DNA from: Bacteroidales bacterium
GTDB taxonomy: Bacteria; Bacteroidota; Bacteroidia; Bacteroidales; JAADJA01
Assembly: GCA_020052415.1 (NCBI GenBank)
Contig: JAGVPB010000077.1
Location: 1 to 45,790 of the forward strand
Direction of reading: 5' to 3'
DNA length: 45,790 bases
Part shown: positions 22,296 to 29,930 of the stretch, piece after piece
How the letters are laid out: each line of letters starts with the position of its first letter
Numbering within the stretch: the stretch's first letter is position 1
The notes under the pieces: generated by a model
What the model saw: the letters and a program-made list of their open reading frames with translations, nothing else
Database searches by the model: none
What the model was told of the DNA's origin: nothing
Translations under genes and position numbers: made by a program

Positions 22296-24779
22296 ATGAG
22301 GACAGCCTTCTTCTTTTTATTTTTCATTATCACTTTCTCTGCAATAAGCCAGGAAAGAGCTGTCGTTCGTGGGAAAATTACAGATGAAAAAGGCAAAGGC
22401 ATCGAACTGGTAAATGTGGCTGTTTCCGGTTTACCAGGTGGAACAATGACCGACCGGAAAGGAATGTTTGAGATGGAAGTGCCTGCAAATGTTGAGATTT
22501 ATATTTCCATTACCTACATAGGACTTGAAAAGGGAGTAGAAAAGATTTTTTTAAAACCCGGTGAAATTTTTGAGTTGAATAAAGTTCTTAAGTCGGTTTA
22601 TACCGAATTGCCTCAGATAGAAATTGCGGATGAGCAAATCAGGGCCTCTACGATGACACGTATTGATCCTAAGGTTGCAATGAATGTTCCTACTTCTTCC
22701 GATAAAATACCTGCATTGCTTAAAACCCTTCCCGGCGTTTCCTCCAATAATGAATTAAGTTCGCAATATTCGGTTAGGGGAGGGAACTATGATGAAAACC
22801 TTGTTTACGTTAATGACATTGAAATTTACCGGCCTTACCTTATCCGCTCCGGCCAGCAGGAAGGACTGAGCTTTATCAATTCCGACCTGGTTTCATCCCT
22901 TCTTTTTTCGGCCGGCGGTTTCGAAGCAAAGTACGGTGATAAAATGTCGTCGGTGCTCGACCTTCAATACAAAAAACCGAACGAATTCGGCGGGTCAGCC
23001 TCAGTCAGTTTATTGGGCGCCTCCTTTCATCTCGAAGGGACTGCTGTCAAAAAGAAATTTACTTACCTCACCGGAGTCCGCTATAAAACAAATCAATACC
23101 TCTTAAACGGCCTCGAGACAAAAGGTGATTACAAACCTTCTTTTTTAGATATTCAGACATTATTTTCTTACGATATTTCAAAGAAAGTGGAAGTGTCCTT
23201 CCTCGGAAATATTGCCAATAACAGTTACAGGTTCGTACCTGAAACAAGGGAGACAGATTTCGGAACTTATCAGGATGCCAGAAGACTGACCATCTACTTC
23301 GACGGGCAGGAAATAGACAGGTTCATGACTTATTTTGGCGGTGCGACTGTTAATTTTAAACCCAATAAAAAGACGAGGTTAAAAATCATTGCTTCCGGAT
23401 TTAATTCTGCCGAGAGTGAATCGTACGATATTTTAGGCCAGTATTGGATCGGGCGGCTCGAGTCCAGTTTTGGAAGTGAAAATTTTGGAGATGTGATAGA
23501 AACTCAGGGCGTGGGTTCATATTTGAACCATGCCCGAAATACAATGAGCATTAATGTATTCAACTTAGCTCATAAGGGAACAATGGAAATGGGGAATAAG
23601 CTTCTGCAATGGGGTGTAAAATACCAGAATGAGCAAATCCGGGATGAAATGAATGAATGGATTTTGATTGATTCTGCCGGATATTCAATCCCGCGTCCAC
23701 AGGATTCTATTGGTTATACCGATCCGGAAGCCCAGACAGATTATCCCTTTAATATTTATGAACTGATAAAGACGAGAGCATCGCTTAATTCCAACAGGTT
23801 TACAGCCTATATCCAAAATACGTGGGGAACAGATCCGGATATTTCAAAAGTAACATTTACAGCCGGAATAAGGGCTAATTACTGGGATAACAACAATCAG
23901 CTTCTTATCAGCCCGAGGTTATCCATTTCTTATATACCGGATTGGAAAAGAGATTTTTTACTGCGGTTATCTGGCGGACTTTATTACCAGCCTCCCTTTT
24001 ACCGTGAGCTGAAGGATCTGAATGGTGGATTGAATCCGGATCAGAAAGCACAGACATCGGTTCATATTGTTGCAGGGAGTGACTATAATTTTAAAGCCTG
24101 GGGCCGTCCGTTTAAATTTGTTTCGGAAATCTATTATAAATACCTCGATAATCTTGTTCCTTATTTTACCGATAACGTCAGGATTCGATATTATGCTTTT
24201 GAGCAATCTCATGGTTATGCAGCGGGAATTGACATGAAGGTGAACGGGGAGTTTGTCCCGGGGATAGAGTCCTGGATGAGTTTGTCGGTAATGAAGACAC
24301 AGGAAGATCTATACGGCGATTATTATCTTGATAAGAATGGCAATCCTGATTATAGCATGGGAGAACCCGGCTACATTCCGCGTCCTTCGGATCAAAGAGT
24401 AAGCGCTAGCATATTTTTCCAGGATTACCTTCCTAAAAACCCAAGCTATAAAATGAGCCTGACCACAATCTTTGGCAGTAGTTTGACTTTCGGGCCACCG
24501 GATTCGCCGAAATACAGGCATATATTACGAATGCCGCCTTACTGGAGAGTGGACATCGGTTTTTCGAAGGAGATCATTGGTACACAAACGAGGTTTACTT
24601 CCAAAAATCCCTTCCGTGTATTTGAATCATTGTGGCTCACTGCGGAAGTTTTAAACCTCTTGCAGCGCAACAATACGGTTTCATATACCTGGGTTACCGA
24701 CATTACCGGCAGCCAGTATGCCGTTCCAAATTACCTTACTCCGCGGCAGATAAATGTTAAACTGATTGCGGAGTTTTAA
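22296..24779 (+). CDS. TonB-dependent outer-membrane receptor
   Basis: The 827-residue product has a signal peptide, an N-terminal carboxypeptidase-regulatory-like domain (about 23-100, GKITDEKGKGIELVNVAVSG), a plug domain (about 115-230, with KIPALLKTLPGVSSNNELSSQYSVRGGNYDENLVYVNDIEIYRP features) and a long barrel ending in a C-terminal Phe (LIAEF). It imports a substrate using ExbB/ExbD/TonB energy. No SusD partner lies beside it, so it is not a classical polysaccharide-locus SusC. The substrate is unknown. It forms a two-gene unit with the 21634 gene. Confidence 0.9.
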   Translation: MRTAFFFLFFIITFSAISQERAVVRGKITDEKGKGIELVNVAVSGLPGGTMTDRKGMFEMEVPANVEIYISITYIGLEKGVEKIFLKPGEIFELNKVLKSVYTELPQIEIADEQIRASTMTRIDPKVAMNVPTSSDKIPALLKTLPGVSSNNELSSQYSVRGGNYDENLVYVNDIEIYRPYLIRSGQQEGLSFINSDLVSSLLFSAGGFEAKYGDKMSSVLDLQYKKPNEFGGSASVSLLGASFHLEGTAVKKKFTYLTGVRYKTNQYLLNGLETKGDYKPSFLDIQTLFSYDISKKVEVSFLGNIANNSYRFVPETRETDFGTYQDARRLTIYFDGQEIDRFMTYFGGATVNFKPNKKTRLKIIASGFNSAESESYDILGQYWIGRLESSFGSENFGDVIETQGVGSYLNHARNTMSINVFNLAHKGTMEMGNKLLQWGVKYQNEQIRDEMNEWILIDSAGYSIPRPQDSIGYTDPEAQTDYPFNIYELIKTRASLNSNRFTAYIQNTWGTDPDISKVTFTAGIRANYWDNNNQLLISPRLSISYIPDWKRDFLLRLSGGLYYQPPFYRELKDLNGGLNPDQKAQTSVHIVAGSDYNFKAWGRPFKFVSEIYYKYLDNLVPYFTDNVRIRYYAFEQSHGYAAGIDMKVNGEFVPGIESWMSLSVMKTQEDLYGDYYLDKNGNPDYSMGEPGYIPRPSDQRVSASIFFQDYLPKNPSYKMSLTTIFGSSLTFGPPDSPKYRHILRMPPYWRVDIGFSKEIIGTQTRFTSKNPFRVFESLWLTAEVLNLLQRNNTVSYTWVTDITGSQYAVPNYLTPRQINVKLIAEF

Positions 24780-24817
24780 AGCCACACCTGCATGCCGCAG
24801 GCAGGGATTCACAGATT

Positions 24818-25149
24818 ATGGATAAAAAAACAGATAAAGCAATAAGGCAATTTATACTAACTGTTGCAAATCAAACCAAGGGATTTGTGACTGCTTATTT
24901 ATTTGGCTCATTCGCTAAAAACAATCAAAGACCGGAAAGTGATATTGATATAGCTCTGATTATTGATAATTTGCAGGATTCCGATAAATTCGACATCAGG
25001 TTCAACTAATGTTGTTGGCTTCTCAGTTTGACTCCCGGATTGAACCACATCCAATATCCAGTCAGGAATTAACCTCTGATAATCCCTTTGTTGCTGAGAT
25101 CAGGAAAATAGGGAAAGAAATATCAGTAAAAAATATTACTAATGCCTGA
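24818..25149 (+). pseudogene. MNT-type nucleotidyltransferase, one-base frameshift
   Basis: The first 63 codons encode a minimal nucleotidyltransferase with the FGSFAKNNQRPESDIDIALI motif (GS and D-x-D metal ligands), then hit a stop. The next frame continues LLASQFDSRIEPHPISSQEL and ends KNITNA at 25149. Adding one G within AGG-TTC (at about 25000) joins both into one 110-residue frame reading R-V-Q-L-M, so a single base is lost from a GGG run. It may be a true mutation or an assembly error. MNT proteins usually work with a HEPN partner; no HEPN gene follows. The convergent gene ends at 25181. Confidence 0.75.
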
Positions 25150-25180
25150 TGTACTATTTTGTCAACAAGTATAAAAAAAT

Positions 25181-26143
25181 CTAAACACTATTCAATAATC
25201 TGTTATTTAAATTACCACACGCATCAATGACATTATCTCCATTTAGAACTCTTTTTAGAGCAGAAAGGACTACATCTGATTCAATAAAGTTCTTCCTTTC
25301 AGTATAAGGTAAAAAACGAAATTTTGTCGGATTTGCTGAAGAGTCTGGAAATTTACCCATTTCAACCTCCAAGTAATTAAAAAACAAATATCTCTCATGT
25401 TCTATTCGTGAGTGTATTATTCCTAATTTCGCCTTATGTGAGTTGACTAAAGCGTTATCATTAAGATAATTATAAACCCGCTTAATATCCGAGGAAAATT
25501 CAATATCGAATTTGTCTCTATCAGTTACGATCAGCAAATTATATTCTACCGGAGTAGCATTATCTAACGATTTGATCAAACTTTGAATTTTTTCTTTAAT
25601 ATCTTCTTTATTTGAAAAGATAAATTTATCCATGAGAATTACATCACTAAAAGGAGGCAAATACGAACTCAACTTTTCCCATGAAAACCTGATTTTTTCT
25701 TCGACTTTTCGTTTGTGTAAAACCTTCTCTTTTGACTGAAAGGATAAATCTTTCCAAACATCCATGTAATCGTTTTGAAAGCCAAAAACGAAACCATTGT
25801 TATTGCGATATTTTTGATGCTCGGTAAGATTTCCTTCTTTTAAAAAAAAGACTGTTTGAACGTTTTGGTTTTTCGGAAATTTACAATTATGCGGTTTTTT
25901 GAAATGCCCAGGTTTAAAAGTTGTACCATTCTTTCCAGATGTGAGTTTATTTAAGAAAATACTGGTCGGGTCCTTATAATCAGGCTCCACAAAATTATTT
26001 ATTACAACCTTTGAGTCAGATATTAGAAACCTCCAGAATGAATTCCATAGCTCATTTTCCTCTTCAGAACCTTCAGGTATTTGTTTTGGAATTGCTTTGC
26101 AGAATTTGTCAAACACCTCAAAATCAATAATTGTATTCAACAT
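25181..26143 (-). CDS. Unrecognised 320-residue protein, likely effector partner of the AAA ATPase
   Basis: I do not recognise the family. Visible features: an N-terminal half rich in charged and aromatic residues, a strand-helix segment SDVILMDKFIFSNKED and a strand YNLLIVTDRDKF, then a striking H-x-R-x2-H-x-R-Y run (His244 to Tyr252 in IIHSRIEHERYLFFNY) followed by EVEMGKF. Such histidine-arginine clusters occur in PLD-like and related nuclease folds, but this is only suggestive. It begins one base after the ATPase stop, so the two are translationally coupled. There are no membrane segments or signal peptide, so it acts in the cytosol. Confidence 0.6.
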   Translation of the reverse strand: MLNTIIDFEVFDKFCKAIPKQIPEGSEEENELWNSFWRFLISDSKVVINNFVEPDYKDPTSIFLNKLTSGKNGTTFKPGHFKKPHNCKFPKNQNVQTVFFLKEGNLTEHQKYRNNNGFVFGFQNDYMDVWKDLSFQSKEKVLHKRKVEEKIRFSWEKLSSYLPPFSDVILMDKFIFSNKEDIKEKIQSLIKSLDNATPVEYNLLIVTDRDKFDIEFSSDIKRVYNYLNDNALVNSHKAKLGIIHSRIEHERYLFFNYLEVEMGKFPDSSANPTKFRFLPYTERKNFIESDVVLSALKRVLNGDNVIDACGNLNNRLLNSV

Positions 26144-26144
26144 A

Positions 26145-27797
26145 TCAATTCTTGTTTTGAAGTTTCAACAAATCTACTGTCGATCGAATTGACTCATCAA
26201 AAAATCTCGGTCCGAAATCATCATCCATCATTCCGTCTTCTCTGATGTGTAATTCTTTTATGCGAACTTTCATTTCTGGAGGATTGAAGTAATATATAAC
26301 GGAGTCATTAGGACTGATTTCCTTTTTTGCTGTCAAAACTTGAAGTCTACGAACAAGATATTCGCTGTGGGTTTCGATAAAGAACTGAACATTAAATTTT
26401 TTTATACAGTAAGCAAAGAAATCAGCCAACTTTGATTGCCAATCCGGATGAAGAAAAGCTTCGGGTTCTTCAACTAATATTATATTTTTAAAAAGCTTGC
26501 GATCTGAAGATTTTTTTATTTTAAAATTTTCTATTTCCCTATTATTCTTTTTTTCATCAAAAATAATTGAAGCAGTTTTTAAAATCAAAGTGATAATATT
26601 AATTGTCCCCTTTCCATAATTGGATAAATTTACAATTGGTTTACCTACCTTGAAATTATCACCCAAAATATCATAAATACTGCTTTCAGTCTTTTTAGGT
26701 TTTGGATTAATTATTTTATGAAGTTTAATAATAAAACCTGAATTCTCAATGAAACTGATTAGTGTAAAGGTATCGAAGCCAAATATTTTATTGCTTTTGT
26801 AAACAAAATCTTTATAGTCATTTTCCTTTTGCTGTTTTAAAACCTGGTAAAGAAATTCTGTTTCTTTATTTAAAGGGAATAAGCTTCCTTGTAAAAAATC
26901 GGAAGACTTAATCTGATTGCTTTTATTTATTCGAAAAATTGCCAACTTATTTTCTATTGCATTAAAGATCGGAGAAATAATTTCGGTAAGAAAATCACGA
27001 TAATTAGTTCTTTTTAGTATTAAGTAGTATCTGTTAATTTCATCTGTATTATCAGAATCAGTAAAATGAATATCTTCTTTTAAATTGTAATCTGCGAGAT
27101 TTGTATAAACATCATCAGTCATTTCCTGCAATAGATCGTTGAACCTTTTATAAAAAATTGTATTTGTGTAGCCGTCATACTCTTTAAAGGCTTCAAACCA
27201 CCATATTTCGCCAAAAGTTTTCTCAAGATAATCCAGGATTCCGGAAATGTCATAATGTGGTGAAATAGATTTGGCATATTTTTTAAGCAACATCAAATTC
27301 AATTTTCCATTAATCATACTTGTCCAATCAGAGCCTGTAAATGGCGATTTTAAAGGAGATAGATCCTCATCGCCCCAATACCTGTAATGATCATATAATC
27401 CAAAAAAGACATCACCTCCTGCGTCAATTATTTCAACTGAAAGAAAGGAAGCTGTACCTGGATTTTCATGAATTCCGTCCTGAAATGTATAAACAACATT
27501 GAATGGCTGCTTTATGTTACGAATTAACACGCTAAATCCAAAGCCAAATTTTTTTTCATTGCTTTTGTTATTGACGACCTGATTAAATTCTCCAAGATTC
27601 TCTACCCCACCAATTAAATCTAGTAAAGGGAAATCAGAGTTTTTATAACCTTCAGTAAACAATTGCATTGCTTTAATAAAAGAACTTTTGCCAGTGTTGT
27701 TTGGTCCTGTAAAAACATTCAAATCCCTAAAAGAGAACCAATGCTCCCCTTTAAAGATTTTAAAATTGTTGATCAGAAAATTATTTAATTCAAGCAT
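26145..27797 (-). CDS. AAA/ABC-type ATPase with DUF3696-like ends (OLD-like)
   Basis: This 550-residue cytosolic ATPase has Walker A GPNNTGKSS at 31-39, an internal DLIGGVENLGEFNQVVN segment typical of DUF3696-type AAA_15/AAA_21 proteins, Walker B as ILVEEPEAFLHP (Glu443/Glu444), a H-loop-like IETHSEYLVRRLQ (His477) and the DUF3696-type tail HIREDGMMDDDFGPRFFDE. Such ATPases sense a trigger and drive a partner effector in several phage-defence systems, for example PARIS and Septu. The gene ends one base before the 320-residue gene and follows the GIY-YIG gene by 47 bases. Confidence 0.82.
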   Translation of the reverse strand: MLELNNFLINNFKIFKGEHWFSFRDLNVFTGPNNTGKSSFIKAMQLFTEGYKNSDFPLLDLIGGVENLGEFNQVVNNKSNEKKFGFGFSVLIRNIKQPFNVVYTFQDGIHENPGTASFLSVEIIDAGGDVFFGLYDHYRYWGDEDLSPLKSPFTGSDWTSMINGKLNLMLLKKYAKSISPHYDISGILDYLEKTFGEIWWFEAFKEYDGYTNTIFYKRFNDLLQEMTDDVYTNLADYNLKEDIHFTDSDNTDEINRYYLILKRTNYRDFLTEIISPIFNAIENKLAIFRINKSNQIKSSDFLQGSLFPLNKETEFLYQVLKQQKENDYKDFVYKSNKIFGFDTFTLISFIENSGFIIKLHKIINPKPKKTESSIYDILGDNFKVGKPIVNLSNYGKGTINIITLILKTASIIFDEKKNNREIENFKIKKSSDRKLFKNIILVEEPEAFLHPDWQSKLADFFAYCIKKFNVQFFIETHSEYLVRRLQVLTAKKEISPNDSVIYYFNPPEMKVRIKELHIREDGMMDDDFGPRFFDESIRSTVDLLKLQNKN

Positions 27798-27844
27798 AAC
27801 TGGTAATATTTATGAAGGAATTTTTTTCAAAAATAACGATTATA

Positions 27845-28342
27845 TCAATTTGTAAGATTAGTAAAGGGCAATTTGTGAAATTGCCGGCAATATTCATCAA
27901 TTAGTAACTTCTCAACTTCTCTCGGAATTTCTCCCTCTGTAACTTTCCAGCAAATTATCAAATCCTTATGGTTGGCTAGCTGCCAAATCAACCTGCCTCC
28001 CCAATGCCCAATCTTTTTACCTTGCCCAAAATGGAGGAATTGCCCAAGCCGTTTATATAAATTTGCATTGCCATCTGGGGAGCCTGCTTTACCAATATAA
28101 ACCACAAGTGAATCAGATACATGATTCCTTTTCAATTCCTCAATTGTTACATTTGGATTTTTGTCCTTAAAGAAACCACCCACACCCGGGAAAATGAATT
28201 TTGTGTTTTTAAAGTCAGGGTTCAAAACGAAGTAAACTCCCTTCTGCTTTGGCAAAATGCTTTTGTCATTCCAAAGTGATTGAACGGTTATAAAACCTGT
28301 GAATCCATTCATCTTAATTTCTTCAATGTTGTTAAAGTCCAT
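27845..28342 (-). CDS. GIY-YIG-type nuclease
   Basis: From ATG 28342 the product is 165 residues. GIY-YIG landmarks are present: GVY at 35-37, YIG at 82-84, an Arg after it (Arg98 in LYKRLGQF), an acidic PREVEKLL (Glu142/Glu144) and a C-terminal Asn162 (LPFTNLTN). The fold usually gives single-strand or nicking DNA endonucleases. A long insertion between GVY and YIG (about 45 residues) is unusual. It is 14 bases downstream of the small membrane-protein gene. Confidence 0.72.
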   Translation of the reverse strand: MDFNNIEEIKMNGFTGFITVQSLWNDKSILPKQKGVYFVLNPDFKNTKFIFPGVGGFFKDKNPNVTIEELKRNHVSDSLVVYIGKAGSPDGNANLYKRLGQFLHFGQGKKIGHWGGRLIWQLANHKDLIICWKVTEGEIPREVEKLLIDEYCRQFHKLPFTNLTN

Positions 28343-28356
28343 GATAAATAAATTTT

Positions 28357-28734
28357 TTATTTGAAATAAGTATCCCATATTTCCTCGGCTTCAGGGCTGC
28401 CCAACTCAATTCCCCTTTCGTCAAGTTCTTCTTTGTATTCACTGAAAACATCAGTTCCCGGTTCAGCATTTTCGAGATTGTCATTTTCATTATTCCTGTA
28501 ATTTGTGTTAACCTGGTTTTTAAAACCATGATAAGTATTATCTATACCATGTTTTTTATACCATTCATTCTCCTGGTCTCGATATTGTTGCTGTTGTTCT
28601 TCAGAAGTAGTCCATTTGTATTGTGGATTTGTTGGTCCTGTTTCAAATGAACTCAGTATAACACCAATTAAAATTAAAGTAACGAGCGGACCCAAAAAGT
28701 ACTTAATGATAAACTTGTCAATATCATCTGTCAT
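28357..28734 (-). CDS. Small single-pass membrane protein of the island
   Basis: This 125-residue protein has one N-terminal membrane helix (about 10-29, KYFLGPLVTLILIGVILSSF) and a long hydrophilic, acidic, glutamine-rich tail (TTSEEQQQQYRDQENEW; SPEAEEIWDTYFK). No domain is recognised. As first gene after an internal promoter-like box and before the nuclease gene, it may be a membrane-associated component of the system. Confidence 0.6.
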   Translation of the reverse strand: MTDDIDKFIIKYFLGPLVTLILIGVILSSFETGPTNPQYKWTTSEEQQQQYRDQENEWYKKHGIDNTYHGFKNQVNTNYRNNENDNLENAEPGTDVFSEYKEELDERGIELGSPEAEEIWDTYFK

Positions 28735-28774
28735 ATGATTGGAATTTTTAAAATCCAGTGAAAATTAATTTTGC

Positions 28775-28782
28775 CAAAATTA
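28775..28782 (-). promoter_or_regulatory. -7 box for the four downstream island genes
   Basis: Minus-strand TAATTTTG, a perfect TAnnTTTG, lies between the WYL regulator stop (28841) and the membrane-protein start (28734). It suggests the four genes have a promoter of their own, which the WYL protein could control. No good -33 TTTG is found. Confidence 0.45.
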
Positions 28783-28840
28783 TTTCCTATAAATGCAGCC
28801 TATTTGCATCTCAATAAAATATTTCAAAAATTTTTAATTT

Positions 28841-29851
28841 TTAGAAATCGTAGCTATGAATAGCCTTTAGGAGGTCATCTTTTATAATTTTAGCAAGACT
28901 TTCAGGTTTAAGAACGATCAAATCCTTACCGTAACTTAGCAGTTCGCTGATCAGTTCTTTGTTTATCACAAGTTTCAACTGAATGACAATGCCATTCTCG
29001 TTTTCCTGAATTATTTTCTGGGAATGATGAATTGGTTTTGTTTTTATGTAGGGAGCCCTTTCGGGTGTAAATTTCAATTCAAGCGTTTCAGGGTTTGCAT
29101 TTTCGGGAATGGTGATGCCAAGTACGTTTTCAAAATAGACGGACTCGTTGTAATCTTTTGCCAGAATAAACTTTTGATCTGACAAATAAAATAATTCAAT
29201 CCTGTCGAGGGCAAGGTGGCTGATCTTTTTCAATTCATCATTATATCCAATCAGGAACCAACGGTTGTGATATTCCTTTAATAAATAGGGATGGATGGTC
29301 ATTTTCAGGTTTTCGGTATGTGTAAAGGGGAGGTATTCCAAATTAAGAACCTGCTTATTCTTGATTGCTTTATAAATTGGATCAATAAACGAAAGCCCTT
29401 TCAGGTTTTCATTGGTTTCGAAGTCAATTAATTTTCTGCCTTTATGTTTTTTCTCAGGGATAATCCCTTCCAGCTTGATGACCATTTCCTGCAGATCAGT
29501 GAAGACCGGAATATTTTTAAATTGCTTTAAAAGTTCAATTGCTTCCTCAAGATTTTTAATATCCTGTTCGTTGAGGGGATTATTCTCGATAGAATATTCA
29601 GCATCGTCGTAACTGTAATACCCGTCTTTGCAAACTATGGGAGCCTCGAATCCTCTTGGGCGTTCGCTTCGCATGATGCTGATATCCATTTGCACAGTAC
29701 GTTTGCTTATTCCGGTATCCTTACCAAAATCTTCTTCCAACCGGGTAGAAATTTCATCAACCAGATCATCCAACGTCCATTTTCTGCCTGTATTTTTCAG
29801 GCAATTGTCAATGACACGGTAGCGGTAGCTTGCATTTTTGTTTGAGGGCAT
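28841..29851 (-). CDS. WYL-domain transcriptional regulator
   Basis: This 336-residue protein has an N-terminal winged helix-turn-helix (RYRVIDNCLKNTGRKWTLDDLV ... ISKRTVQMDISIMR, about residues 10-75) and a WYL domain (about 155-240, with YHNRWFLIGYNDELKKISHLALDRI), followed by a WCX-like C-terminal domain. WYL proteins sense nucleotides or oligonucleotides and are common controllers of phage-defence operons. It lies upstream of the ATPase/nuclease genes, same strand, so it is the likely regulator of the island. Confidence 0.85.
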   Translation of the reverse strand: MPSNKNASYRYRVIDNCLKNTGRKWTLDDLVDEISTRLEEDFGKDTGISKRTVQMDISIMRSERPRGFEAPIVCKDGYYSYDDAEYSIENNPLNEQDIKNLEEAIELLKQFKNIPVFTDLQEMVIKLEGIIPEKKHKGRKLIDFETNENLKGLSFIDPIYKAIKNKQVLNLEYLPFTHTENLKMTIHPYLLKEYHNRWFLIGYNDELKKISHLALDRIELFYLSDQKFILAKDYNESVYFENVLGITIPENANPETLELKFTPERAPYIKTKPIHHSQKIIQENENGIVIQLKLVINKELISELLSYGKDLIVLKPESLAKIIKDDLLKAIHSYDF

Positions 29852-29885
29852 TGTTACTGTCTCGATTAAAATAAGCTCTAAAAAA

Positions 29886-29930
29886 AACCTGAACCTGAAT
29901 CCTTAAACCTTGAACTTTGAACTTTGAACA
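29886..29930. repeat. Degenerate 6-7 bp repeat running into the ackA 3' end
   Basis: Units TTGAACT, TTGAACT, TTGAACA (29910-29930) plus CCTGAA units (29888-29899) form a short-period array. On the minus strand it encodes the last residues of AckA (SKFKV), after the conserved end of the enzyme. Confidence 0.55.

Noticed and set aside
22296-24779. SusC-type polysaccharide receptor
   Set aside because: There is no SusD-like lipoprotein next to it, no glycoside hydrolases and no long N-terminal extension.
24780-24817. Palindrome CCTGC..GCAGG between receptor and MNT genes
   Set aside because: Short arms (5 bases) and no T-run; may be part of a dispersed intergenic repeat, but nothing here can show it.
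26145-27797. Assignment to PARIS (AriA/AriB) or Septu (PtuA/PtuB)
   Set aside because: The ATPase is broadly similar, but the partner lacks visible Toprim/DUF4435 or HNH motifs and the order of genes differs.
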